DNA of 64,000 nucleotides from positions 6,777 to 70,776 of the forward strand of contig CAZIXF010000026.1 of NCBI GenBank assembly GCA_964543195.1. The letters run 5' to 3'. The position numbers and the translations under genes are program-made. This DNA is from JAGTVG01 sp964543195. GTDB lineage: Bacteria; Bacteroidota; Bacteroidia; Cytophagales; Cyclobacteriaceae. This document shows positions 1 through 8,172 of this stretch, in pieces (the stretch's first letter is position 1; every line of letters starts with the position of its first letter). The notes under the pieces are model-generated. The model saw only the letters and a list, made by a program, of their open reading frames with translations. It ran no database searches and had not been told where the DNA came from.

Positions 1-119
1 CTGAGAAGCTGGAGATCAGTGAAGGCACTTCAAAATCCCAGTACTCCAGGGCAAGAGCTTTATTGCAGGAAAAGCTTAAAAAAGGAAGAAATGACAGATA
101 TGAAAAGGTCAGAAGATAA
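1..119 (+). CDS. ECF RNA polymerase sigma factor, C-terminal end (partial)
   Basis: The frame that opens at base 3 reads on from beyond the left edge and stops at 117-119. The visible 38 residues contain ISEGTSKSQYSRARALLQ, which is the typical end of sigma-70 region 4 in ECF sigma factors, where a helix-turn-helix contacts the -35 element. The family directs RNA polymerase to a small regulon and is usually held by an anti-sigma factor. The stop lies 29 bases inside the next gene (start 91), so the two are probably translationally coupled. The downstream gene has a short cytoplasmic part before a membrane helix and may act on this factor; that link is inference. Most of the gene is outside the window. 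Confidence 0.85.
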   Translation, partial: EKLEISEGTSKSQYSRARALLQEKLKKGRNDRYEKVRR

Positions 120-1509
120 ATTTACAAAGGACTGGCAGGAGGCATTTGATGGGGCAGAAAGGCAACCCCCGGGTCAGCTGTGGACCAGGATCGAATCGGA
201 TCTTGCCGGTCAGCAGGTTGGACGGTACAGAAAAAGAATATTAATATATAAGTTGCTGGTGGCGGCTACGGTTGTATTTGCCATTGGAATTGGTCTGTTC
301 AGCTGGTATGCCGGCAGATGGCCGGAATTTTCTTCCGGCGAAGTGGTGAAGAACCAAGAGCGAAGTATTGATGGCAGGGATAAAGATGCCGGTAATCAGT
401 TTAAACATGCTCCGGCCTTAACGGACCAGAAGGATCTGCAGGCGGAACCAGGGAAAGAAAGCGGAGAAGAAAAACGTAAAATGGCATCTTATTCAGACAG
501 CAAACAAAAGACAGCAGATCAACCGGACGGAACAGGGGAATCTGCCGGGATGTTGGTAAAGGATAATTATACGAAGGAAAGAAACATGATCAGTTTGCCT
601 TTCCTAACTGGTAAAAAAACCGGGCTAAATACAACCGCATGGATAGAAATTAAGGCTCCTGAGAAAAAAATGAATCTTTATGAGCCGTTTGATGAAATGA
701 TACCGGTAACGGATGAATTTGATGATTCCGGAGAGGGTAAATTATGGGCTGGCGTGAGCCTGGCCAGTGGTGTATTTGATCCCAATATCAGTTATGGGGC
801 CAGACCTGTGCTATTTGGAGGATCAATGGATCAGAGTTCCTACGCGGAAGAGTCCAATATATCACCCAATGCTAATTTATCCAGGTCGGCTCCTCCCGAA
901 CAGACAGGATTCAACCCGGAATTTTCCTATTCTTATGGATTGAATATGGGTTATGGATTATCTGAAAGGTTTGTGTTAACGGGAGGTATTTCATATCTCT
1001 ACAATGCTACCTCCACGACGGTAAATTCATATATCGAAAGTACAGGAACAAACAGAAAATTTGCGAATCAGATCATTTTTGCTAATTCTGTTGATTTGGA
1101 AGGTGTTTCTTCATACAATACAGCCAGTCAGGAAATACCCTTGAATAATGTATACGAATTTGTGTCGATCCCGGTAAATGTGGGCTACTACCTGATAAAT
1201 AAAGATGTTCAGTGGATGATCAGGACCGGGATTGCCACTGATCTTCTTATAAAAAATACAATTTACGATCCTGACGGTTATCTGGAATCTGCCGAATTGA
1301 CTTCCAGTAAAGATTCCCCCTATCACAGCACTTATTTTAACGGCATTTTTGGAACTTCCATACACTATACCCTGGATGACCGTTACCTGTTACAACTGGC
1401 ACCGGCATACCGGGTGGGGTTGAGTTATCTTACCAAAGAAGGAGCGGGTTTCAACAGCAGGCCTTCGGCATTTTACGTATCAGCGGGAATATCATACATT
1501 ATTAAATAA
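91..1509 (+). CDS. Membrane-anchored protein with C-terminal outer-membrane beta-barrel-like domain
   Basis: This 472-residue protein starts with about 45 polar residues including a W..AF.GAE..PP..LW.RIE stretch, then a single hydrophobic helix (about residues 50-72 from this start), a long charged low-complexity linker rich in K, E, D and Q, and a C-terminal region of about 250 residues that reads as alternating beta strands and ends in aromatic strands (FYVSAGISYIIK). The layout is common in Bacteroidota next to ECF sigma genes; the N-terminal part may bind the sigma factor. I chose ATG at 91 because aaaggaag lies just before it; an upstream GTG at 19 would sit inside the sigma gene. A start at 100 is also possible. 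Function is inferred from layout only. Confidence 0.7.
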   Translation: MTDMKRSEDKFTKDWQEAFDGAERQPPGQLWTRIESDLAGQQVGRYRKRILIYKLLVAATVVFAIGIGLFSWYAGRWPEFSSGEVVKNQERSIDGRDKDAGNQFKHAPALTDQKDLQAEPGKESGEEKRKMASYSDSKQKTADQPDGTGESAGMLVKDNYTKERNMISLPFLTGKKTGLNTTAWIEIKAPEKKMNLYEPFDEMIPVTDEFDDSGEGKLWAGVSLASGVFDPNISYGARPVLFGGSMDQSSYAEESNISPNANLSRSAPPEQTGFNPEFSYSYGLNMGYGLSERFVLTGGISYLYNATSTTVNSYIESTGTNRKFANQIIFANSVDLEGVSSYNTASQEIPLNNVYEFVSIPVNVGYYLINKDVQWMIRTGIATDLLIKNTIYDPDGYLESAELTSSKDSPYHSTYFNGIFGTSIHYTLDDRYLLQLAPAYRVGLSYLTKEGAGFNSRPSAFYVSAGISYIIK

Positions 1510-1539
1510 TTTTAACAATGATTTTAATTTAACTAAACG

Positions 1540-2277
1540 ATGAAAATTCAAGTTTATCTAATAATTCTGACATCAGCCGTTATCATGCTTCAATGCAGCT
1601 TGAGTGATTCAGAATCTCCGGGACAGACTTTATATTCCACAAGTGTGTTCGAATCAGATCCAGATGGGTGGGAGGCTGGGTTTGCCGATTTTACTCTATA
1701 TAATGAGGATACCATCAGGGCAGGTTATGAACATACGAGTTTTACTACTGCGGGGGGATACCAGACCGTTACTGCGGTAAAACAAAGTGGATATGCTGTA
1801 GATGGTGACTTGTTTATTTTCATAAAAAATAAAATTGGTGGATTGGAACCTAATTCCAACTACAAAATTGGATTCAACCTTGAATTTTATGTGCAGTTGA
1901 ATGAGGATTATCCAGAAAATATATTTGATGAGCAACACGGATCTTTTTTAAAGGCCGGAGCTTTTGAAAACGAACCCCGGGTTGATACGGTTGAGAATTT
2001 TGAAAATTCAGGCCTGAGCAGGGTTTTACCTGATTTCGATAAAGGAGATAACCATACGGTAGGCGATCAGATGATTTATCTGGGAAAAGTAACACATACA
2101 AGGCAGGATGAAGCTCCGGTAGTGATGAATGGATCGTCCTTAACCCAGCCGATCTCCGCGAAATCGGACGATGAGGGTTTCGTCTGGGTATTGGTCGGGT
2201 TGGATGCAAATCTGCCCATTTATCAGAGCATTTATTATTCCTATATTATGATTCAGTTTCAGTTAGAGACACAATAA
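1540..2277 (+). CDS. Secreted lipoprotein of unknown function
   Basis: The 245-residue product begins with a lipoprotein signal peptide (hydrophobic run, then LQCS with the lipidated Cys at about residue 19). The mature part is acidic, predicted mostly beta, and contains no motif I recognise. It follows the barrel gene by 30 bases and precedes the LVIVD-repeat lipoprotein by 73 bases on the same strand, so it is probably part of the sigma-linked envelope operon. Its residues SDPDGWEAGFADF suggest a surface or periplasmic ligand-binding beta-sandwich, but that is a guess. Expected location: periplasm or outer membrane, lipid anchored. Confidence 0.65.
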   Translation: MKIQVYLIILTSAVIMLQCSLSDSESPGQTLYSTSVFESDPDGWEAGFADFTLYNEDTIRAGYEHTSFTTAGGYQTVTAVKQSGYAVDGDLFIFIKNKIGGLEPNSNYKIGFNLEFYVQLNEDYPENIFDEQHGSFLKAGAFENEPRVDTVENFENSGLSRVLPDFDKGDNHTVGDQMIYLGKVTHTRQDEAPVVMNGSSLTQPISAKSDDEGFVWVLVGLDANLPIYQSIYYSYIMIQFQLETQ

Positions 2278-2350
2278 AGGTGAGAGGGGGCAATTACAAC
2301 CCAATTTCCCGTTTGCGTGTCATTGGGATAGATAATTTAAATATTAGGCC

Positions 2351-3667
2351 ATGAATACGATCAAGTTTCAATTTTATGCTTTCATTGCAGGTCTCTTGTC
2401 AGCTGTTGCAGGATGTACCGATGATTGTGAAAGGCGGGTATTTACTACTTATTATGAACCGGTAAGTATATCTACTGAAGAGATCAGGACCTCAGTGGCT
2501 TTCAGAGAAGCTGTCGAGATCAATTTACCCGGTAAGATCTATATGCTGGGAGATTATCTTTTCATCAATGAAGTGGGGGAGGGCATTCATGTAATCAATA
2601 ACGCCAATAAGCGTAATCCGGTCAATGAAAAATTCATTGAAATACCCGGGAATTTTGACTTGGCAGCCAGGGGGAATATCCTGTATGCAGACAGCTATAT
2701 CGATCTTCTGGCCATCGATATTGCCGATATGAACAATATCCGGATCGTAAAACGGCTTCAGGATGTATTTCAGGATCATTATCAAATTGATTATATGTTG
2801 AATTCTGAAGATGCGATAATCGTAACATACCGGGAAGTGGACACCACTTTTATCGATGCCTCGGAATGTGATGAAGTGTTTCCTTCTTTTTTAAGATCGG
2901 AAGGAGGGGGACCAATGTTCCCTGGAGGAGGTGCTACCAATGATGTAGCTTTTGCCGAATCACCCAATTCCGCTCCGGGTGTATCTCCGGCATCCGGTAT
3001 CGGGGGATCCATGGCCCGCTTCACGATCGTAAATGAGAAACTTTATACGGTCGGTACGCATTATCTGAAGGTGTTTGATATCAGTGCCCTGGCAGATCCG
3101 GTGGAAGGTGCCTATATCGAAATCGGCTGGTGGGGAATAGAAACCATCTTTCCTTATGAAAATAATCTTTTTATCGGTGCACAGGATGGTATGCATATCT
3201 ATGATATTTCCATGCCGGAATCCCCGGAATTCATTTCCACATTCAGGCATGTAACCAGCTGTGATCCCGTGGTGGTTCAGGATACGCTGGCCTTTGTTAC
3301 CCTGCGTTCGGGTACGGAGTGTCAGGGATTTACCAATCAACTCGATGTGATCGATATTCGTAATTTATATAATCCCAATCTTATCCGGTCTTATCCAATG
3401 GATAATCCCCACGGGCTTGGAATTGATGGGGAAGCGTTATTTATCTGCGAAGGGGATTTCGGTTTGAAAATATTTAACGCCGCAGACATTTACCGGATCG
3501 ATCAGAATATGACAAAGCATTATTCCGATTTTCATGCATATGATGTGATCCCTTTTAATGATGTACTGATGATGATAGGTGAAGACGGGCTCTATCAGTA
3601 TAATTATTCGGATCTGGAAAATATTGAATTATTAAGCCATATACCGATTATCGGGGAAGAGAAATAA
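2351..3667 (+). CDS. LVIVD-repeat beta-propeller lipoprotein
   Basis: The 438-residue protein has a lipoprotein signal (AVAGC, Cys at about residue 22) followed by repeated units of the LVIVD type, seen as GIHVINNANKRNP, LLAIDIADMN, YLKVFDISALADP, GMHIYDISMPESP, QLDVIDIRNLYNP and GLKIFNAAD. These repeats form beta-propeller blades in secreted bacterial proteins of unknown biochemical role. It is the fourth gene of the plus-strand envelope cluster that starts with the sigma factor and is followed 8 bases later by a broken barrel gene. A ligand- or protein-binding role at the cell surface is likely from the fold; no catalytic residues can be named. Confidence 0.8.
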   Translation: MNTIKFQFYAFIAGLLSAVAGCTDDCERRVFTTYYEPVSISTEEIRTSVAFREAVEINLPGKIYMLGDYLFINEVGEGIHVINNANKRNPVNEKFIEIPGNFDLAARGNILYADSYIDLLAIDIADMNNIRIVKRLQDVFQDHYQIDYMLNSEDAIIVTYREVDTTFIDASECDEVFPSFLRSEGGGPMFPGGGATNDVAFAESPNSAPGVSPASGIGGSMARFTIVNEKLYTVGTHYLKVFDISALADPVEGAYIEIGWWGIETIFPYENNLFIGAQDGMHIYDISMPESPEFISTFRHVTSCDPVVVQDTLAFVTLRSGTECQGFTNQLDVIDIRNLYNPNLIRSYPMDNPHGLGIDGEALFICEGDFGLKIFNAADIYRIDQNMTKHYSDFHAYDVIPFNDVLMMIGEDGLYQYNYSDLENIELLSHIPIIGEEK

Positions 3668-3674
3668 CCGGCAT

Positions 3675-4017
3675 ATGAAATCTATTTTTTTAATTTTGGT
3701 GGGAGCTTTTCTGGCCTTTCATCCTGGCGGTTTTGCTCAGAAATCCGTTGACGCCATTTTATTTTGTTAATGCAGGAACAGGGCCCGCCTGGGAAACCGA
3801 AGGATCTTCATGGTCAGATAATGTAGAAGCAGACGGGAAATTCATGTTTCATTTTGGTATGGGGGTAAAAATGTATAGCGATCATCGGGTAAATGTCAAC
3901 ATGTCACTGGGATATAAAAACCAGAAAATTGATATAATCCGGACCTGGCTGGGAACAGAAGAAATTACCTCATATACCTTTCGTAATCTCAGCTTCCGGA
4001 TCGGGATCGGTTTCTAA
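3675..4017 (+). pseudogene. Remnant of a small outer-membrane beta-barrel protein
   Basis: ATG at 3675 opens a good signal peptide (MKSIFLILVGAFLAFHPGG, then FAQ) but this frame stops at 3768-3770. A shifted frame overlapping it carries the end of a barrel, from PFYFVNAGTGPAWETEG to a typical final strand (FRNLSFRIGIGF) and stop at 4015-4017. Only about 90 barrel residues remain, whereas 8-strand barrels of this kind are usually 170 residues or more, so both an internal deletion and a frameshift seem to have occurred. It ends the sigma-linked cluster and overlaps the convergent ABC-F gene by 4 bases. A sequencing indel could explain the frameshift but not the shortness. Confidence 0.6.
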
Positions 4018-5942
4018 ATATCCTCCACATCCAGTTCGTCCAGGGCCACAAAGGATTCCTCCCATCGGCTATGCAGATCTGTCAGATTGTTTTTGATATC
4101 CTGAAGTTGCTCGGTAAGGGACTGCAGTTTTTCAAAATCGGAATAATTTTCCGGTTTGGCCATCAGCTCTTCCACCTCTGTCTTCCTGGTTTCCTGATCA
4201 TTAATTTCTTTTTCTAATGATCCAAGCTCTCTTTTGATCGAACGAATTTTTTTTGACATTTCCTTACGTTCCCGGTATGCGTCATTCGACCCTTCTTCTT
4301 TTTTATTCTTTTTTGTTGAATCCGTTGTTTTCTTCCTTTCAGGGAATTTGACATTATTATACCAATAGATATACTCAGAGAGTGTACCCGGATATTCTTT
4401 GACCTTATAATTTTCTATGTACCAGATCTTGTTGGTAACCTGTTCAATAAAGTTACGGTCGTGAGAGACCATGATCAGGGAACCCTTGTAATCTTTCAAT
4501 GCGTTAATGAGGATCTCGACCGAGTGAATATCCAGATGATTGGTGGGTTCATCAAGCACTAGGAAATTCGCATTGGTGATCAGGGTTTTTGCCAGTGCTA
4601 CTCTTGCCTTTTCACCCCCGGACAGGGTCCGGATCTTTTTAAATACTTCTTCTCCGGTGAAAAGAAAAGATCCGAGGACAGACCGTAATTCAAGTTCGGT
4701 ATAGCCGGTTTCTTCATTCAACAATTCTTCAAGTACGGTATTTTCATAACGGAGAGATTCTACCTGGTGCTGGGCATAATAGGCGGGTAATACATTATAG
4801 CCGGCCTGCACCTGCCCTTCATAGCTTTCATTTCCGGCTATGATCTTTAAAAGTGTGGTCTTGCCTAGTCCATTGGCACCGATCAGCGCTATTTTATCAT
4901 CCCGGTGTACATGGACCGAAGTTTTGTCAAAGATCTTCTGGTTGTCATAAGATTTACTCAGGCCGGCTATTTCAAGCACCTGTTTTCCGGAGAGCTTGCC
5001 CGGCTTAAATTGGAAATCAATGGTCTGGGTATGCTCCTGAGCATTTTCAATCAGGTCTATCTTACTCATGAGTTTTATTTTACTCTGCACCTGGCGGGCT
5101 TTGGTAGCTTTGGCCCTGAAACGGTTTATGAATTTTTCCGCCTCCTTGATCTTTTTCTGTTGATTGAGATAAGCATTCTGCCGGATTTCCTTTCTCGTTT
5201 CTTTTTCTTCAAGATAAAAACTGTAGTTCCCGTTATACTGATTCAAGGTGCAATTTTCAATCTCAATTGTTTTGTCGATCGTATTGTCAAGAAACTGCCT
5301 GTCGTGTGATACGATAATGACCGCACCCTCATAATTTCTTATATAATTTTCGAACCACTGAATAGATGGAAGGTCAAGATGGTTGGTAGGTTCGTCAAGC
5401 ATCAGCAGTGAGGGTTTTTCAAGAAGAAGCCTTGCCAATGCAACCCGCATTTTCCAGCCACCGGAAAATTCTCTGATGGGCCGCTGAAGATCTTCGGTCC
5501 GGAATCCGATTCCCTCAAGAATGCTTTCTGCCTTTGATTGCAATGCATACCCCCCCTTGACTTCAAACTCCGTTTGCAGGTCAGAAAGTTTCCTGATCTT
5601 CTTATCATCCGGATCATGCTCGATCTCAACAATAAGTCTATCCAGTTTATTCTTCAGTTCGAGCAGAGGTTTAAAAGCCTCCATGGCTATCTCAAGAATA
5701 GATTTATTCTCACCGATATCGGAAACTTCCTGACCCAGTATGCCGATCGTACCCTCCTTGATCATGGTAATATCCCCCTTATCGGGTGCGATCTTACCTT
5801 CTATTATTTTTAAAAGCGTGGTTTTGCCGCTACCATTTATTCCTATCAGTCCGACCTTGTCCCTTGAATTAATATGCAGTGAAGCCTTTTCATAAAGGGG
5901 CCTGCCGCCAATATAATAGATGAGACCTTTTATTGAAAGCAT
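4014..5942 (-). CDS. ABC-F family ATPase
   Basis: The 642-residue protein has two ABC ATPase domains and no membrane segment. The first has Walker A GINGSGKT at 34-41, signature FSGGW at 159-163 and LDEPTNHLD at 182-190; the second has Walker A at about 355-362, LSGGEKARVAL at 440-450 and a second DEPTNHLD near 464-471. The charged linker between domains (about 240-310) and a C-terminal coiled coil (about 540-642, rich in K and E) match housekeeping ABC-F proteins such as Uup and YdiF relatives, which act on the ribosome during translation. It stands alone, with the next minus-strand gene 285 bases upstream. An antibiotic-protection role is less likely but cannot be excluded from sequence alone. 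Confidence 0.95.
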   Translation of the reverse strand: MLSIKGLIYYIGGRPLYEKASLHINSRDKVGLIGINGSGKTTLLKIIEGKIAPDKGDITMIKEGTIGILGQEVSDIGENKSILEIAMEAFKPLLELKNKLDRLIVEIEHDPDDKKIRKLSDLQTEFEVKGGYALQSKAESILEGIGFRTEDLQRPIREFSGGWKMRVALARLLLEKPSLLMLDEPTNHLDLPSIQWFENYIRNYEGAVIIVSHDRQFLDNTIDKTIEIENCTLNQYNGNYSFYLEEKETRKEIRQNAYLNQQKKIKEAEKFINRFRAKATKARQVQSKIKLMSKIDLIENAQEHTQTIDFQFKPGKLSGKQVLEIAGLSKSYDNQKIFDKTSVHVHRDDKIALIGANGLGKTTLLKIIAGNESYEGQVQAGYNVLPAYYAQHQVESLRYENTVLEELLNEETGYTELELRSVLGSFLFTGEEVFKKIRTLSGGEKARVALAKTLITNANFLVLDEPTNHLDIHSVEILINALKDYKGSLIMVSHDRNFIEQVTNKIWYIENYKVKEYPGTLSEYIYWYNNVKFPERKKTTDSTKKNKKEEGSNDAYRERKEMSKKIRSIKRELGSLEKEINDQETRKTEVEELMAKPENYSDFEKLQSLTEQLQDIKNNLTDLHSRWEESFVALDELDVEDI

Positions 5943-6227
5943 CTAGAAAATCTTTATTGAATCACAAAAATAGTCAAATTTTTATGGGAAGGTGTACCTG
6001 CGATGGTTCGTTCCGAGTCCTCAAAGAATCATCCCCGGTATATTATAACTCATAGTGGTTTAACCCATAGTATGGCTTCGAGTCATACTATGAGTATACA
6101 ATACTGGCTCAGAGTCATACTATGAGTAAAAAGTTAAAATTAGGCTTTGGTCGGCGTAATAAAATCTTGTTATAAGAAAGCATCAAAACAATCCGGATCA
6201 TCTGATCGATGGATTGATTAACGAGTT
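5943..6227. repeat. Intergenic region with four CATAGTATG-like units
   Basis: Between the ABC-F start and the DUF2911 stop lies a cluster of related short units. A 17-base direct repeat, gagtcatactatgagta, occurs at 6080-6096 and 6112-6128, a 32-base period. The 9-mer actcatagt at 6048-6056 is the reverse complement of the actatgagt inside each repeat, and ccatagtatgg at 6065-6075 is a near palindrome. The units can fold into hairpins and sit upstream of the ABC-F gene. No gene is visible here. They may be an operator, a processing signal or simple decay of a palindromic repeat. Confidence 0.6.
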
Positions 6228-6764
6228 TTACGGAAAGCTTATGGGTATGGAAACCATGGTCCTGTCCCACATCATGACCATGGAAGCACTTTCATCTTCC
6301 TGCCTGAATTCAATCGTAAATGGTTCATAGGTTTCATTGGTTGACTCCACAGGCACGCCAAAACGCAGTACATCTTTTTCTTTATCATATTCATAAGCTC
6401 CCCACTGACCCACCGCACGGTTAATAATTATTGTCCACTCATCTTTTTTTGGAATGGTATAAAGAGAGTAGGTGCCGGCCTTCAGCTTGTTTCCATCGAG
6501 TGAAATATCCCCTGTAACCGTAATTTCCGTGGCTTCATTAGCTCCTGTACGCCATACTTTTCCAAAGGGCACCAATTCACCAAAAATTTCCCTGTCTCTT
6601 TTATGAGGTCTGCTGTATGTAACCTTAATATAAGTGTCCCCATGCTTCATGGTCGAAACATACAGGGGACTCGGCCTGGGTTTAAGGGCTTCCTGAGCAT
6701 AAGCAGACTTTCCTGCAATGGCAAAAAGAAATAGAGCAGCAAATACGTAAATAGTTCTTTTCAT
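6228..6764 (-). CDS. DUF2911 domain exported protein
   Basis: The 178-residue protein has a clear Sec signal peptide (MKRTIYVFAALFLFAIAG, cleavage near AYA-QEA) and then the DUF2911 domain, recognised by RPSPLYVS, ITYSRPHKR-like VTYSRPHKRDREIFGELVP, GKVWRTGANEATEI and LKAGTYSLYTIP. The family is common in Bacteroidota and is secreted; its biochemical role is not known. The mature protein is about 155 residues, a normal length for a single-domain member. It is followed upstream by murB on the same strand with a 73-base gap, and may be separately transcribed. Confidence 0.9.
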   Translation of the reverse strand: MKRTIYVFAALFLFAIAGKSAYAQEALKPRPSPLYVSTMKHGDTYIKVTYSRPHKRDREIFGELVPFGKVWRTGANEATEITVTGDISLDGNKLKAGTYSLYTIPKKDEWTIIINRAVGQWGAYEYDKEKDVLRFGVPVESTNETYEPFTIEFRQEDESASMVMMWDRTMVSIPISFP

Positions 6765-6837
6765 AGTTTTTCAGATTTTTTCCAATTTTAAATATATAAA
6801 TATTTATTTCACCAACATAATGCAGAATTAATTTCTT

Positions 6838-7854
6838 TTACACGATCCTTACCTCATGTTCCAGCATGATACCGAATTTTTCCCGGACAGAATCCATAAT
6901 CTGCATGGAAAGATCAAATATTTCTTTTCCGGAGGCATTACCGTAATTTATCAGCACCAGGGCCTGGCGATCATGAACCCCGGCATCACCCATTCTTTTT
7001 CCTTTCCATCCACATTGCTCGATCAGCCATGCAGCAGGTATTTTAATTTGGTCGTAACTTATTTGATATCCTTTTATGCCGGAAAATTCGGCCATCAGTC
7101 CTTCAAAGTCTACTCTGTCGATTACAGGATTTTTAAAGAAACTTCCGGCATTACCCAGATGATCCGGATCGGGCAATTTGCTCTTCCTTATACTGATTAC
7201 GGCCTCACTTATCGTTTTTGCATTGATCAAATCAACGTTCATGGCATCGAGCGTTTCTTTTAAGTTATGATAGTCCGTATTGTAATCGGGTATCTTGTTC
7301 AGTTTAAACTGCACCGATCTTATTAAGAATCTATCCCTGTGTTTTGATTTAAACAGGCTTCTGCGATAACCGAACTCACATTCAGCTGCAGGAATATTGA
7401 CTATGTTTTTTTCATGGAGATCAAGGGCCTCAACGGATAGGATGAATTTATCACATTCTACCCCATAGGCTCCGATGTTTTGAACCGGTGCAGCACCAAG
7501 CCGGCCAGGGATCAGCGAAAGATTTTCAAGGCCCTGATAGCCCAGTTCGATGGTCCTCATGACGAAATCATGCCAGTTAAGTCCGGCTCCTGCCCTTATA
7601 ATTGCATGGCTCTCATTCTCTTTCTCGATGGTAAACGTGTGATCATTCGAATTCAATATTAATCCATCATAATCGGATGTAAAAAGCACATTGCTTCCAT
7701 CGCCAAGTATAATGTAATCTTCGTCCGGAACAGAGGTATGGTGAAAAACATTAAGATAATCTTCCTTTTTTTCAAGCGTTATCATTTCCCTGGCCGTTAC
7801 GGGAAGATGAAATGTATTATAATTCAGCAGCAGAAAATTTTTCCGGATTATCAT
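6838..7854 (-). CDS. murB: UDP-N-acetylenolpyruvoylglucosamine reductase MurB
   Basis: MurB uses NADPH and FAD to reduce UDP-N-acetylglucosamine enolpyruvate to UDP-N-acetylmuramate in the cytoplasmic stage of peptidoglycan synthesis. The 338-residue protein shows the type I pattern: N-terminal NYNTFHLPVTAR, FAD-binding GDGSNVLF at about 51-58, IPGRLGAAPVQNIGAYG at 115-131 and NAGSFFKNP at 235-243 with the proton-donor Ser at 238, then EQCGWKGKRMG. Length fits E. coli-type MurB. The start ATG at 7854 precedes the conserved N-terminal strand directly. The gene is not next to other mur genes here. Confidence 0.97.
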   Translation of the reverse strand: MIIRKNFLLLNYNTFHLPVTAREMITLEKKEDYLNVFHHTSVPDEDYIILGDGSNVLFTSDYDGLILNSNDHTFTIEKENESHAIIRAGAGLNWHDFVMRTIELGYQGLENLSLIPGRLGAAPVQNIGAYGVECDKFILSVEALDLHEKNIVNIPAAECEFGYRRSLFKSKHRDRFLIRSVQFKLNKIPDYNTDYHNLKETLDAMNVDLINAKTISEAVISIRKSKLPDPDHLGNAGSFFKNPVIDRVDFEGLMAEFSGIKGYQISYDQIKIPAAWLIEQCGWKGKRMGDAGVHDRQALVLINYGNASGKEIFDLSMQIMDSVREKFGIMLEHEVRIV

Positions 7855-7943
7855 GGATCTTCAAGAGGTTTTAACAACCAAAAATACATTTATGCTAAAA
7901 ATTTTACGAAATTCAAGTAATAAATTATCTAAAGGAAAGCATT

Positions 7944-8108
7944 ATGAAAAGAATCACCCCCCACGAACACACTGCTTATCATGCTGCTGAGGACTGATCA
8001 GAAAACAGAAAGAGGGTGGTGGTCATCCTATTCGTGCCATTGGCCGGAGCGGTTCTCTATTTTCTCAAAGGCCGAAAAAGAATAAAACAGGTAAATGCAC
8101 GTAATTAA
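7944..8108 (+). pseudogene. Small membrane protein gene interrupted by an in-frame TGA
   Basis: ATG at 7944, preceded by aaaggaa at 7931-7937, opens a frame that meets TGA at 7995-7997 and then continues without shift to TAA at 8106-8108. Joined, the product is about 54 residues: a hydrophilic start (MKRITPHEHTAYHAAED), the stop, and a membrane helix RKRVVVILFVPLAGAVLYFL followed by GRKRIKQ. The second half resembles the end of PLDc_N-type small membrane domains (hydrophobic, PL.G..LY, basic tail). TGA in place of TGG (Trp) is a simple explanation. The remainder of the 7855-8172 gap holds only an AT-rich spacer. Confidence 0.45.
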
Positions 8109-8116
8109 ATAGGTGT

Positions 8117-8124
8117 TATTTTTG
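8117..8124 (+). promoter_or_regulatory. Candidate -7 element (TATTTTTG)
   Basis: The octamer matches the Bacteroidota -7 consensus TAnnTTTG exactly and lies about 50 bases before the GTG start of the following secreted protein. No TTTG is seen at the expected -33 distance, so this is a candidate from one element only. Confidence 0.3.
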
Positions 8125-8172
8125 CATACATCAAACAGAAAAATTTATAAACTAAGCTAAAAATTACATTAC

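Noticed and set aside
6080..6128. CRISPR array
   Set aside because: Only two perfect copies at a 32-base period, with 15-base spacing and no cas genes.
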